64,000 bases of DNA from an uncultured Candidatus Saccharibacteria bacterium. GTDB taxonomy: Bacteria; Patescibacteriota; Saccharimonadia; Saccharimonadales; Saccharimonadaceae. The stretch is from positions 1-64,000 of the forward strand of contig CALHVV010000066.1 in the NCBI GenBank assembly GCA_938036915.1. Direction: 5' to 3'. The position numbers were made by a program, and so were the translations under genes. Below the pieces are notes generated by a model, which worked only from the letters and a program-made list of their open reading frames with translations, ran no database searches and was not told where the DNA came from. Below are positions 43,591-51,371 of this stretch, piece after piece (positions within the stretch are counted from its first letter, which is position 1; each line of letters starts with the position of its first letter).

Positions 43591-43680
43591 GGAGAGGTGC
43601 AAGAGTGGTTGAATTGGCACGCCTGGAACGCGTGTGTGGCGGCAACGTCACCCAGGGTTCGAATCCCTGTCTCTCCGCCA
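43591..43680 (+). tRNA. tRNA-Ser (anticodon GGA)
   Basis: A 90-base type II tRNA. The acceptor GGAGAGG pairs with TCTCTCC, the anticodon stem CACGC/GCGTG closes the loop CTGGAAC (anticodon GGA), a long variable arm follows, the T arm is CAGGG-TTCGAAT-CCCTG, and discriminator G with CCA is encoded. Confidence 0.95.
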
Positions 43681-43820
43681 TACCAGCGCCAAGTAGCACG
43701 CTGCTATAGAAATGCGCTGCTGATTCGTCTTTTTTGGCATGATGCGTGGCTATACTGTATATTTTTGTGCAGATTGGGCTTGCAGAAATGTTTTTTGACA
43801 GTTTATACTAAAGGATAATT

Positions 43821-45101
43821 ATGGTACGATCTTCTACACCAGTTATAGAACTCCGAGGCCTCACCAAGCAGTATGGTCTGGGCGATGCTGCCCAAAACGC
43901 CTTGGACAACGTCGACCTGCGAGTCGAAAAAGGCGAATTTATCGTCATTATGGGCCCCAGTGGTTGCGGTAAGACGACATTGCTCAATATCATGGGCTTG
44001 CTCGACCGCGCCGACAGCGGCGAGTATTTTCTTGATGGGACATCGGTCGCAACGCTGAGCAAGCGCCAGCACGCCCGGATTCGCTCGCGGCAGATTGGTA
44101 TCGTCTTCCAGAGTTTTAACTTGATTAATCGCCTAACGGTGCTTGAGAATGTTGCCCTTCCCCTGAGTTATCGTGGAGGGATGCGCCGCGTCAAGCGCCT
44201 AGAGCAAGCCAGTGCGGTGCTGAAGAATTTCCACCTCCAAGAGCGCGAATATTACATGCCGTGGCAGCTTAGTGGTGGGCAGGTGCAGCGCGTGGCGATT
44301 GCCCGCGCCCTGGTAAATCACCCGTCGATTATCCTAGCTGATGAGCCAACTGGTAACCTCGATAGCCGTTCGAGCCATATCATCATGGAAGAGCTGGCTC
44401 AGCTGCACCGCCGGGGTAATACCATTATTATGGTGACGCACAACCCCAACCTTACGAGCTACGCCAGCCGTGTGATTAAGATGCTTGATGGGCAGATTGC
44501 TAGTGATGAGCAGATGCGCACCACTGCTGCCGCGCCAACGCCAGTGGCTCGCAAGCCACGGGTGCGTCGGGCGGCGCCTGCTGGCAAGGCCGTACCAACG
44601 ATTGCACAGGGCACGGTATCGGCCACTCAGTCAGCTGCGCCAGTCAAGGCAATTGCTCGCGGTCGGCCCGCTAAGGTTACTACACCAGCAACGACAGCAC
44701 CAACAGTAGTCGACTACGAAGATCCGCATACCCAAGATGGTCCGACTATTGAGCCTATGCCAGTTGCTCCACCAGAAGTGCCGCCAACCTTGCCGGCTGC
44801 ACAGCACGCTCCGTCGGCAGGGCAGCCTGCTCTGGCACACTCTGCTGCGCCGGCTCAAGCAGCATCGGCTATTTCAGCTCAGCCAGCAGCGCCTGCGTCA
44901 ACACAGCCTGTAGCCGCACCACCCAAGCCGGTTGCACCACAACCCGCTAGTCAGTCGGCGCAGCCTGCAGCACCAGCAGCCCATGTTGCGGTGCAATCAC
45001 CATCTGCAGCATCTGCTCAGCCAGCCAAGGCTACACCGGCCCAGCAGCCCGCTGCACCATCGTCTGCTCACCAATCTAGCACAAAGGAGCCCCAGGCATG
45101 A
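43821..45101 (+). CDS. MacB/LolD-type ABC ATPase with long Ala/Pro-rich tail
   Basis: The product has 426 residues; such ATPases are usually about 230. Residues 1-230 are complete: Walker A GPSGCGKT at 45-52, Q-loop in GIVFQSFNLI, signature LSGGQVQRVAIARAL and Walker B IILADEPTGNLD, the last typical of MacB/LolD/FtsE. Residues 231-426 are almost entirely Ala, Pro, Gln, Ser and Thr with a few basic patches, a disordered cytoplasmic tail of unknown use. AAAGGA lies five bases before the ATG, and TTGCAG-18-TATACT (43780-43809) is the likely promoter. It overlaps the permease gene by four bases. Confidence 0.9.
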   Translation: MVRSSTPVIELRGLTKQYGLGDAAQNALDNVDLRVEKGEFIVIMGPSGCGKTTLLNIMGLLDRADSGEYFLDGTSVATLSKRQHARIRSRQIGIVFQSFNLINRLTVLENVALPLSYRGGMRRVKRLEQASAVLKNFHLQEREYYMPWQLSGGQVQRVAIARALVNHPSIILADEPTGNLDSRSSHIIMEELAQLHRRGNTIIMVTHNPNLTSYASRVIKMLDGQIASDEQMRTTAAAPTPVARKPRVRRAAPAGKAVPTIAQGTVSATQSAAPVKAIARGRPAKVTTPATTAPTVVDYEDPHTQDGPTIEPMPVAPPEVPPTLPAAQHAPSAGQPALAHSAAPAQAASAISAQPAAPASTQPVAAPPKPVAPQPASQSAQPAAPAAHVAVQSPSAASAQPAKATPAQQPAAPSSAHQSSTKEPQA

Positions 45102-46321
45102 TAATCATCGACCATTTCGAAAATGCAAGCAGTAGCTTCCGGCGCAATCGCGGCCGTAATTTGCTGGCGACGCTGGGTGTGGCAATTGGTGTGGGTAGTA
45201 TCGTAGCGATCTTGGCACTGAGCGGTGGTCTGCACAATATCATCTCCCAACAGGTGTCCGACCTCAACAATAACCTCATTGTGGTGCGCCCTGGCGTGCA
45301 AGACAAGAGCTTCTCGTCGCTGGCGAGCTCGGTGGCGCAGTATAATTACAATACCAGCACCATTACCGAGTCCGACGTTGAGGCAGTGCGCAAGATGCCA
45401 CATATCCGCGCTGTGGCACCAATGATGACCTCCGAGAACAAGCTCAAGAGCAACGACCGAGAAGCCACCACTACTGTTGTGGCAACTTCGCCAGACCTTG
45501 CTATCACGAGTCAGCTCGAACTACGTGAGGGCGACTTTCTCGAGGGTGGCACGCACGACGCCAAGCCAGCGGTGCTTGGCCCAAAGCTATCGGTGCAGCT
45601 GTTTGGCACCGAGCAGTCGATTGGCCAGACCTTCAAAATTCGCGGCAAGGAATTTATCGTGGTGGGGGTGATGCGTGCTACAGAAAATCCGCTGAATTAT
45701 AACAACGTTGATTTCGACAATGCAGCTATCATCACTACCGAGGCAGGTAAGAAGATCCACAGTGGTCATACACAGATTCAGCAGATCAACATCCAGGCCG
45801 ATGCATCGCAGCAGGTCGGGCAGATTGCCCAGCAAGTTAAGGATAAAATCAAGCAAAATCACCAAGGCGAAGAAGACTTTACCGTGGCTACAGGCGATGC
45901 GATTAGCCAGCCAACCAATCGGCTCTTTACCGCGCTGACTCAGGTGCTGACGCTAATTGCAGCCATCTCGCTGGTGGTTGGCGGCATCGGCATCATGAAC
46001 ATCATGCTGGTGAGTGTGGTGGAGCGTACGCGCGAGGTGGGTATCCGCAAAGCGGTTGGTGCGACCGATGGTAATATCATCACCCAGTTCGTTATTGAGG
46101 CGCTGGCGATTAGCTTGCTCGGTGGTATTCTGGGCTACATCCTGGGTTACATAGTGGCGCTGAGCTTTAGCCTGTGGCTGTCCTTTGCGCCATCGCTAGA
46201 GTGGCAAACGGCGGTGATGGCAATTGGCCTGGCACTGGCGGTTGGCCTCACCTTCGGCCTCTACCCAGCTATTCGGGCCGCGCGCAAGAACACGATCGAG
46301 TCGCTACGGCAGTACCACTAA
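45098..46321 (+). CDS. MacB-like ABC permease (FtsX family)
   Basis: The product has 407 residues. The N-terminal helix follows NFRRNRGRN-like basic residues (FRRNRGRNLLATLGVAIGVG); a large extracytoplasmic MacB_PCD domain occupies about 60-270; and three C-terminal helices include VGGIGIMNIMLVSVVERTREVGIRKAVGA, the FtsX/MacB hallmark. These mechanotransmitting transporters export peptides, lipids or siderophores, or signal to periplasmic partners. With the ATPase it forms the minimal complex; no MacA-like partner is adjacent. The pair ends at a strong terminator 24 bases on. Confidence 0.9.
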   Translation: MIIIDHFENASSSFRRNRGRNLLATLGVAIGVGSIVAILALSGGLHNIISQQVSDLNNNLIVVRPGVQDKSFSSLASSVAQYNYNTSTITESDVEAVRKMPHIRAVAPMMTSENKLKSNDREATTTVVATSPDLAITSQLELREGDFLEGGTHDAKPAVLGPKLSVQLFGTEQSIGQTFKIRGKEFIVVGVMRATENPLNYNNVDFDNAAIITTEAGKKIHSGHTQIQQINIQADASQQVGQIAQQVKDKIKQNHQGEEDFTVATGDAISQPTNRLFTALTQVLTLIAAISLVVGGIGIMNIMLVSVVERTREVGIRKAVGATDGNIITQFVIEALAISLLGGILGYILGYIVALSFSLWLSFAPSLEWQTAVMAIGLALAVGLTFGLYPAIRAARKNTIESLRQYH

Positions 46322-46345
46322 ACAAGATAAGTTATGTTGATATAG

Positions 46346-46372
46346 AACCCGCCCGCATGTGGCGGGTTTTTT
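46346..46372 (+). terminator. terminator after the ABC pair
   Basis: An eight-base-pair GC-rich stem (46346-46353 with 46361-46368), a seven-base loop and a TTTTTT tract. Confidence 0.88.
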
Positions 46373-46644
46373 GTATGAGTTGTGGTATTTCTGGCCTGCC
46401 CTACCCTGTTCATTTACAGAGTACGATGATAGAATTTTTGCACATATTATTCCAGATTAATCGTCACATGTAATGTTTGAGATGATGAGCGATTTCGTAG
46501 GTGAATTTATTGTAGCAGTTTGTTGTTTATGTAACATTTTTCGACAGCGAGCCATCGTACAAGATCATGACAAGGGCTTAAGAATTAGAATAAAAAACAA
46601 AACACTACGATTCTCAAAAACTAAAACACGCTAGGATTAGAGCT
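46373..46644. other. AT-rich convergent spacer
   Basis: Together with the terminator this is 323 bases between convergent genes. No gene, repeat or regulatory signal was recognised in it. Confidence 0.5.
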
Positions 46645-47667
46645 TTAAGATTTGTCGCCCTTCTCCTGCTTCACGCCATTCAACACACCAAGGTAGCAGC
46701 TAGCAAATTCTGCTAGAATCATGCCACGTAATACCTGCTCGATCTCTGTCTCGCCAGCAAGCAAGATAGACTTCGCGTGGGGTCTGCGGCCACTGAGGCG
46801 GCGATCGAGCGCTGCCATGCGTTGCTGGGTAGTGGTGTCATTCTCCCCTGCGAGGTCGAAAAGCGCAAATGGTTTGTCTACAGGATGGCTTAGCCAGCCG
46901 TGAGCGCCAGCCTGCTCGGCCTCGGCAAGGGTGGTGGCGAATGCCACATTGTGCGCCCGCTCCTGCCAGCACCACTGCCACCACTGGGCGACCGGCGCGA
47001 GTGCCCCACTGCCGCAAAAAACCGCCGTCTTGCCCGCTGCCTGGCGTGCAAGCCGCTTGGCGAGGTTACGAGCGGTCGGTACGGTAGCATCCCACTGCTG
47101 CGTTGCATTCGCTGCGTACGCTGCGCCATCTGCTATCGCTTCCACAAGATCATCATCCAGCAACTGATAGGCCGTCAGTAGCGCACTCAGTGTGCTGAGT
47201 ATGCGTAGTGGTTCTACCTGCCCTTCTCTCTTCGCAACCGGCACGACGATAGCTGCAGGGTATGCTGCGGTGCACTCAGCCACGGCAGCACCATGGGTGA
47301 GCAGAACAGTCGGAACACTGTGCTGCTCTATATAACACATCATATTTTTTACCTGGTCAAGTGAGATGCCGGCCTCAATAATAATCACCAGGCTATGTGT
47401 ATCCACAAATGCGGGCACTGCCGCTGCCTCGCGGCACAACACAGGCACAGTCATGTGAGGCTGCACGAGCTGCTGAGCAACGCGAGCCAGCACCGCACCA
47501 CCATCCGTTGCTATAATCACAACATTATGAATATCATGCTGGACTGATATATGTGAGAGCTGGCTGGCTACCTCTGTTGGTAGCGTCGTTTGTTTCCATA
47601 ATGTTGCAATGTGATGCAGAGTGGCCTCGGCACCGCGTTGGCGCAATGTGGTCTGGTCATCAAGCAT
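46645..47667 (-). CDS. SIS-domain PGI/PMI-type sugar isomerase (divergent)
   Basis: The product has 340 residues. It resembles bifunctional phosphoglucose/phosphomannose isomerases of the SIS fold. The C-terminal part is clearest: ARNLAKRLARQAAGKTAVFCGSGALAPVAQWW and later an ALFDLAGEN segment match the bact-PGI C-terminal domain. The N-terminal SIS motif, usually GMGGSAI, reads ATDGGAV, so the sugar-phosphate site may be altered. AGGAG lies six or seven bases before ATG 47667, with TATACT upstream at 47696-47691. It would supply mannose or fructose phosphates to the glycan region, overlapping in role with the cupin isomerase at 20.6 kb. A copy of AACAGAGGTA lies in the gene. Confidence 0.7.
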   Translation of the reverse strand: MLDDQTTLRQRGAEATLHHIATLWKQTTLPTEVASQLSHISVQHDIHNVVIIATDGGAVLARVAQQLVQPHMTVPVLCREAAAVPAFVDTHSLVIIIEAGISLDQVKNMMCYIEQHSVPTVLLTHGAAVAECTAAYPAAIVVPVAKREGQVEPLRILSTLSALLTAYQLLDDDLVEAIADGAAYAANATQQWDATVPTARNLAKRLARQAAGKTAVFCGSGALAPVAQWWQWCWQERAHNVAFATTLAEAEQAGAHGWLSHPVDKPFALFDLAGENDTTTQQRMAALDRRLSGRRPHAKSILLAGETEIEQVLRGMILAEFASCYLGVLNGVKQEKGDKS

Positions 47668-47757
47668 AATCGTCTCCTTCTGCTTGCAAGAGTATACCCT
47701 CCCATGATACATTAATTAGCAGAGAATCATAAGCATATTTGGAGACAGGTGGGAACC

Positions 47758-48222
47758 ATGAATATCAGCACTACATCACAATCAATTACCGACGATCAAG
47801 AGCTTGCCAAGGTGCTCGCTGGGATCGGCCCGCAGGTGGGCACAGCAGCGTCGCAGCGGTCGCAGGCGATGATGTCGGGGCAAGGTGCTGGCCGTTCGTC
47901 ACTCTCGGGTATGTCGGGCAATATGGGCTCGTCAGTGCCAGTCATGTCCTCGCAGCAGCAACCATCGCAGCCTGCGCCCAGTGGTGAAGCGCTCAATGGC
48001 GTGAAGCAGTCGGCCATCAAAGAGCTGCGCCCACTGGTGGATAAGCTCAACGTCAGCCCAGATGAGAAGTTCGACACCTATCTGCTTTTGATCCGCTCGA
48101 CGGACGACAAGAGTTTGATCGACCCAGCGTACCAAATCGCTAAATCTATTCGCGATGAAACCCGCCGCGCCCAAGCACTGCTCGACATTATCAAAGAGAT
48201 CGACTATCTGTCGCAGCGGTAG
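47758..48222 (+). CDS. conserved-looking small protein, unknown function
   Basis: The product has 154 residues and is not recognised. The first 85 residues are low-complexity (Ser, Gln, Met, Gly) and probably disordered. The C-terminal 70, from KQSAIKELRPLVDKLNVSP to the end, are strongly helical with a regular heptad-like pattern and look folded. There is no signal peptide or membrane helix. It is divergent from the SIS isomerase and followed by a clear terminator, so it is its own transcription unit. ATG 47758 was chosen; a GTG three codons upstream is possible. Confidence 0.68.
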   Translation: MNISTTSQSITDDQELAKVLAGIGPQVGTAASQRSQAMMSGQGAGRSSLSGMSGNMGSSVPVMSSQQQPSQPAPSGEALNGVKQSAIKELRPLVDKLNVSPDEKFDTYLLLIRSTDDKSLIDPAYQIAKSIRDETRRAQALLDIIKEIDYLSQR

Positions 48223-48248
48223 TGGATACTGCAATAAGAACAAGCATT

Positions 48249-48275
48249 ATCACCACTGATGTGGTGATTTTGTTA
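48249..48275 (+). terminator. terminator overlapping the next promoter
   Basis: An eight-base-pair stem (48249-48256 with 48261-48268) and four-base loop followed by TTTGTTAT. The T tract contains the -35 hexamer TTGTTA of the next gene. Confidence 0.8.
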
Positions 48276-48298
48276 TAGCGCTAAAAATGGTATATACT
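48270..48298 (+). promoter_or_regulatory. promoter of the putative nuclease gene
   Basis: TTGTTA (48270-48275), a 17-base spacer and TATACT (48293-48298). The ATG is 12 bases downstream. Confidence 0.7.
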
Positions 48299-48310
48299 AC
48301 AAACACAATC

Positions 48311-49231
48311 ATGACAAAGACACGTTACCATAAGCCACACCATACACATAAACGCAAACGCTATGATGTTGATACAATGTCATCGCCTATATCGCCCAGC
48401 CAGTGGTCGACGCTTTCTTCGGATATCAAAAAGCAGCTTGTTACCGTTGATGCAGCGCTGAAGAGCCAAAAGCCACACCTCGCCTACCTCGTCGAGCAAG
48501 CAGGCCGTAACTGGAGTGAGGAAAAACGTCGCCAGCGACGCTCGGTTGCCCTGGGAGAGAGTGCTGTGACGCTTGTGCAGCACTATGCGAGCAAAGAACA
48601 GTGGTCGCATGTCGATATGGCGCGGCTGCTCGCAGCATATCCTGGCTGGGTGGAGGCGACCGAACAAGATGATACGGCGCTGACTCGGCAAGAAAATAAG
48701 CAGCGAATCAAGAAACTCACGCACTTTAACCATGCCCTGCGCGATGTGATAGACAATGCCACACACGCCTGCGAGACATGGAAGTCGATACCGTCTGTAT
48801 CGGATATAGTTAACGGTTTAGAAGCCGTGTGCCCAGGCAAGAAGCATACTCAAAACAAGCAAGATCAAAAAGATATGCTGTATGCGACAGTAGCGGGCAT
48901 TCGCAACGAAGTGCTCTTCATGCGGGTGCTGGATGAAGCAGGCATTGCCTATGAGCCAGGTATGGCCAACCAGGATGTGCGTGGGATAGACATGATAGTG
49001 AATGGTAAGCTGATTGACCTTAAGTCGTCTGAATACTACGAATACGATGCTCAGGAAGATGCTGCTGAGCATGATGATGACGGACGGATCTTTTTCTTCC
49101 CTGGTGTGGAGGGGTATGAATACCGTAATAAATTAATGCTGCCGAAGGAAAAAATTGTTCAGGTTACGCCACGGGTAGTAGCCCGCATGTATAGCCATGG
49201 TATCCTAGATAAGCCAACGCAACAGAGGTAG
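48311..49231 (+). CDS. putative PD-(D/E)XK-type nuclease
   Basis: The product has 306 residues. A basic N-terminal tail (KTRYHKPHHTHKRKR) precedes a long helical region (about 30-190). Near the C-terminus the pattern GIRNEVLFMRVLDEAGIAYEPG, then QDVRGIDMIVNGKLIDLKSSE, fits a PD-(D/E)XK core: helix glutamate, strand aspartate in GID, and D-L-K as the second acidic residue and lysine. Such folds occur in restriction, repair and competence-linked nucleases. No methylase or other restriction gene is adjacent. ATG 48311 was chosen because it follows the promoter; an upstream in-frame start would lie in the promoter. The stop is part of an AACAGAGGTA copy. Confidence 0.6.
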   Translation: MTKTRYHKPHHTHKRKRYDVDTMSSPISPSQWSTLSSDIKKQLVTVDAALKSQKPHLAYLVEQAGRNWSEEKRRQRRSVALGESAVTLVQHYASKEQWSHVDMARLLAAYPGWVEATEQDDTALTRQENKQRIKKLTHFNHALRDVIDNATHACETWKSIPSVSDIVNGLEAVCPGKKHTQNKQDQKDMLYATVAGIRNEVLFMRVLDEAGIAYEPGMANQDVRGIDMIVNGKLIDLKSSEYYEYDAQEDAAEHDDDGRIFFFPGVEGYEYRNKLMLPKEKIVQVTPRVVARMYSHGILDKPTQQR

Positions 49232-49282
49232 ATCTCACCACAGACATGCGACTATAACAGAGGTAAAGGAGGTGTATGCCAT

Positions 49283-49591
49283 ATGCCACACGAAATACCA
49301 CAGCAGCCGTCAAATGAAGAGCATGAGAGACATGCGGTGCTCAAAGAGTCAATCGCTCAATCGATTCTCAAGAAAAGACCATGGCCCTATGGTGGATCTG
49401 AAGGCGAGCCGAGGCCGCTCTCTATCCAGTGGATGTCGCTACAGTATGCTGAGGATGGCTGGTCAGCAACTGGCTTAACCACTGATGGGCGCTATGTACG
49501 AGCAGACATCAGCAACAATGCAGACGATGTGATACTCGAAGTGGAGGCTGTGCAATCCGACGGAGAGACAGATACCCCACAGAGTAGCTAG
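49283..49591 (+). CDS. small hypothetical protein
   Basis: The product has 102 residues and is not recognised. The N-terminal half is polar and helical with PHEIPQQPSNEEHERH; the C-terminal half, from LSIQWMSLQYAEDGWSATG to ILEVEAVQ, shows alternating beta strands. There is no signal peptide. A full Shine-Dalgarno, AAAGGAGGT, precedes ATG 49283 by about ten bases. It lies 51 bases after the putative nuclease gene and may be co-transcribed. It converges on murE, with a GTGTGTACACAC palindrome (49594-49605) between the two stops. Confidence 0.6.
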   Translation: MPHEIPQQPSNEEHERHAVLKESIAQSILKKRPWPYGGSEGEPRPLSIQWMSLQYAEDGWSATGLTTDGRYVRADISNNADDVILEVEAVQSDGETDTPQSS

Positions 49592-49604
49592 CCGTGTGTA
49601 CACA

Positions 49605-51029
49605 CTAGCTCGCTGATGTCCGCTTGCTGTGGCGCGAAGCTGGCTTTTCCTTGCGCTTGGCTTTGTCTTTGGCTTTGGAGATAGGTTTGCTGGCGTCTTT
49701 TGTGCGCTTGCTCTTGCCTTTCGCTGGCTTCTTTTTCGATGCTTGCTGCTCGTGAATAGCGTTTCGTACCTCTGTTATTTCGTCCCAGGGGTGGGTGCCG
49801 TCGGCGCGTTCGATGGTTTTTTCGTGGCCTTTGCCGAGGAAGACGACGGTGTCGCGGGCGGTGCGGGCACGGCGGACGGCGAAGCGGATGGCCTCAGCGC
49901 GGTCGTGGATGAGGAAGAGGTCGGTGTCTTGGGTTTTGCCAGCGGCTTCTGCGCCTTTGGCAATTTGGGCGAGGATGTGCTGCCCGTCTGTATCGCGGTC
50001 GTCTTCTTCGGTGAGGATGAGCTCGTCGGCAATTCGCCCTGCGATCTTGCCTTGGATGGCTCGCTTGGACTCATCGCGCTGGCCAGCCGAGCCAAACAGG
50101 ACGATCAGCTTGCCCTTGGTGCTGGCTCGCACACTGCCCAGCAGCCGCTCGAAGGCATCGGGTGTGTGGGCAAAATCGACAACGGCAGAGAATGGCTGCC
50201 CAGCATCGACCACCGTCATACGGCCCTCCACCCCAGTGAGTGCAGCCAGGCCCTGCTCGATCTGTGCCCGGCTCAGGCCTACCTCGTGCCCCACGGCTAC
50301 CGCGGCCAGGCTGTTGGCAATGTTGAACTCACCCGGCATGTTGATGGTGATGTGATGCATCTGCCCCATGAGCCATACATCGTAGCGGCTGCCCGAGGTG
50401 GTTTGGGTGATGTTCGTGGCGCGAATGTCGCCGCCTGCAATGCCATAGCACAGGCTGCGCGGCACCGCTTGCTCGAAGACCGCCGCCGATGGATCATCCG
50501 CATTGATAATGCCAACCCGCCGCGCGAGCTTGAAGAGACGTATCTTGGCGGCGCGGTAGCGCTCGAATGTCTTGTGATAATCGAGATGCTCGTGTGTAAC
50601 GTTGGTCATGACGGCGATGTCTATTGGAATGCCAAAGATGCGATGCTGCGCCAATGCATGGCTCGTCACCTCTAGTACCACCCACTGCACGTTGCGCCGC
50701 CGAAACTCCGCCAAACGCTGCTGCAACAGCGGTGCAGATACGGTGGTCATGTGCTCGGTTTGCGATGTGATGTCGTCGTTCACTCCATATGCCACCGTCG
50801 TCATCAGACCGACATTGTAGCCTGCTTCGACCAGCATGCGGTGGATCATAAAGCACGTCGTAGTCTTGCCATTTGTCCCCGTTACGCCAATGACGTGCAT
50901 GCCCTGGGCTGGGAAACCTTGGTTGGCTGCAGCCGCAGTAGCTTCGAGCAGCCGATAACCTGGCTCTAGCGCCGCCAGCACACTGGGCGGGAGGGTGTTC
51001 TTAAGTGTTTGTTTCAGAGAAAATGCCAT
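49605..51029 (-). CDS. murE: UDP-MurNAc-tripeptide synthetase
   Basis: The product has 474 residues. It adds the third amino acid to UDP-MurNAc-dipeptide in peptidoglycan synthesis. The ATP site VIGVTGTNGKTTTCFMI is at about 45-61, then VLEVTSHALAQHR, MTNVTHEHLDYHKTFERYR (carbamylated-Lys region precursor) and VDFAHTPDAFERLL. The specificity loop, DNPR in diaminopimelate enzymes, reads DDRD here, so the added residue is probably not diaminopimelate (lysine or ornithine are options). The last 45 residues are a Lys-rich basic tail absent from typical MurE. TGG-TATAAT (51042-51037) ends seven bases before ATG 51029: a leaderless start. Confidence 0.92.
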   Translation of the reverse strand: MAFSLKQTLKNTLPPSVLAALEPGYRLLEATAAAANQGFPAQGMHVIGVTGTNGKTTTCFMIHRMLVEAGYNVGLMTTVAYGVNDDITSQTEHMTTVSAPLLQQRLAEFRRRNVQWVVLEVTSHALAQHRIFGIPIDIAVMTNVTHEHLDYHKTFERYRAAKIRLFKLARRVGIINADDPSAAVFEQAVPRSLCYGIAGGDIRATNITQTTSGSRYDVWLMGQMHHITINMPGEFNIANSLAAVAVGHEVGLSRAQIEQGLAALTGVEGRMTVVDAGQPFSAVVDFAHTPDAFERLLGSVRASTKGKLIVLFGSAGQRDESKRAIQGKIAGRIADELILTEEDDRDTDGQHILAQIAKGAEAAGKTQDTDLFLIHDRAEAIRFAVRRARTARDTVVFLGKGHEKTIERADGTHPWDEITEVRNAIHEQQASKKKPAKGKSKRTKDASKPISKAKDKAKRKEKPASRHSKRTSAS

Positions 51030-51036
51030 GTCACAT

Positions 51037-51045
51037 ATTATACCA
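51037..51045 (-). promoter_or_regulatory. murE promoter (extended -10)
   Basis: Minus strand TGG-TATAAT, hexamer 51042-51037, seven bases from the start codon. Confidence 0.68.
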
Positions 51046-51356
51046 CTTTTGGTAGTATTTAAAACCATGAGAAGCATGATATTTGATTAAGCAAATGTAC
51101 TACGATTGGGATCGCAAAAGCCTCGCTTATCCTCGCACTCCCCCTTCCCACACTCCCGATGACGGAACACTATAAGGACGAATATCTCTCTAGAATGTTC
51201 ACCTCTTACACCAGAGCACAAAATAGCTATTGCAACGAGCTTTCACATTCCACTGGGCGCAGTGATAGGTTGGTGGAGCTAGCGCTAAGAAAGTGAGATT
51301 TGTAGGTATTTTTGTATAGCCATTCCATAAGTTTTTCTCATTGCATGCCCCTCCTT
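51046..51356. other. divergent spacer between murE and tsaD
   Basis: About 310 bases holding only the two outward promoters at its ends. No gene or further signal was recognised. Confidence 0.55.
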
Positions 51357-51365
51357 TGCTATAAT
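51357..51365 (+). promoter_or_regulatory. tsaD promoter (extended -10)
   Basis: TGC-TATAAT, hexamer 51360-51365, six bases before the ATG. No well-spaced -35 is visible, consistent with extended -10 use. Confidence 0.7.
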
Positions 51366-51371
51366 AACCCT

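Noticed and set aside
49629..50675. Long plus-strand frame opposite murE (348 codons)
   Set aside because: Antisense shadow of a clear murE; composition follows the codon bias of the real gene.
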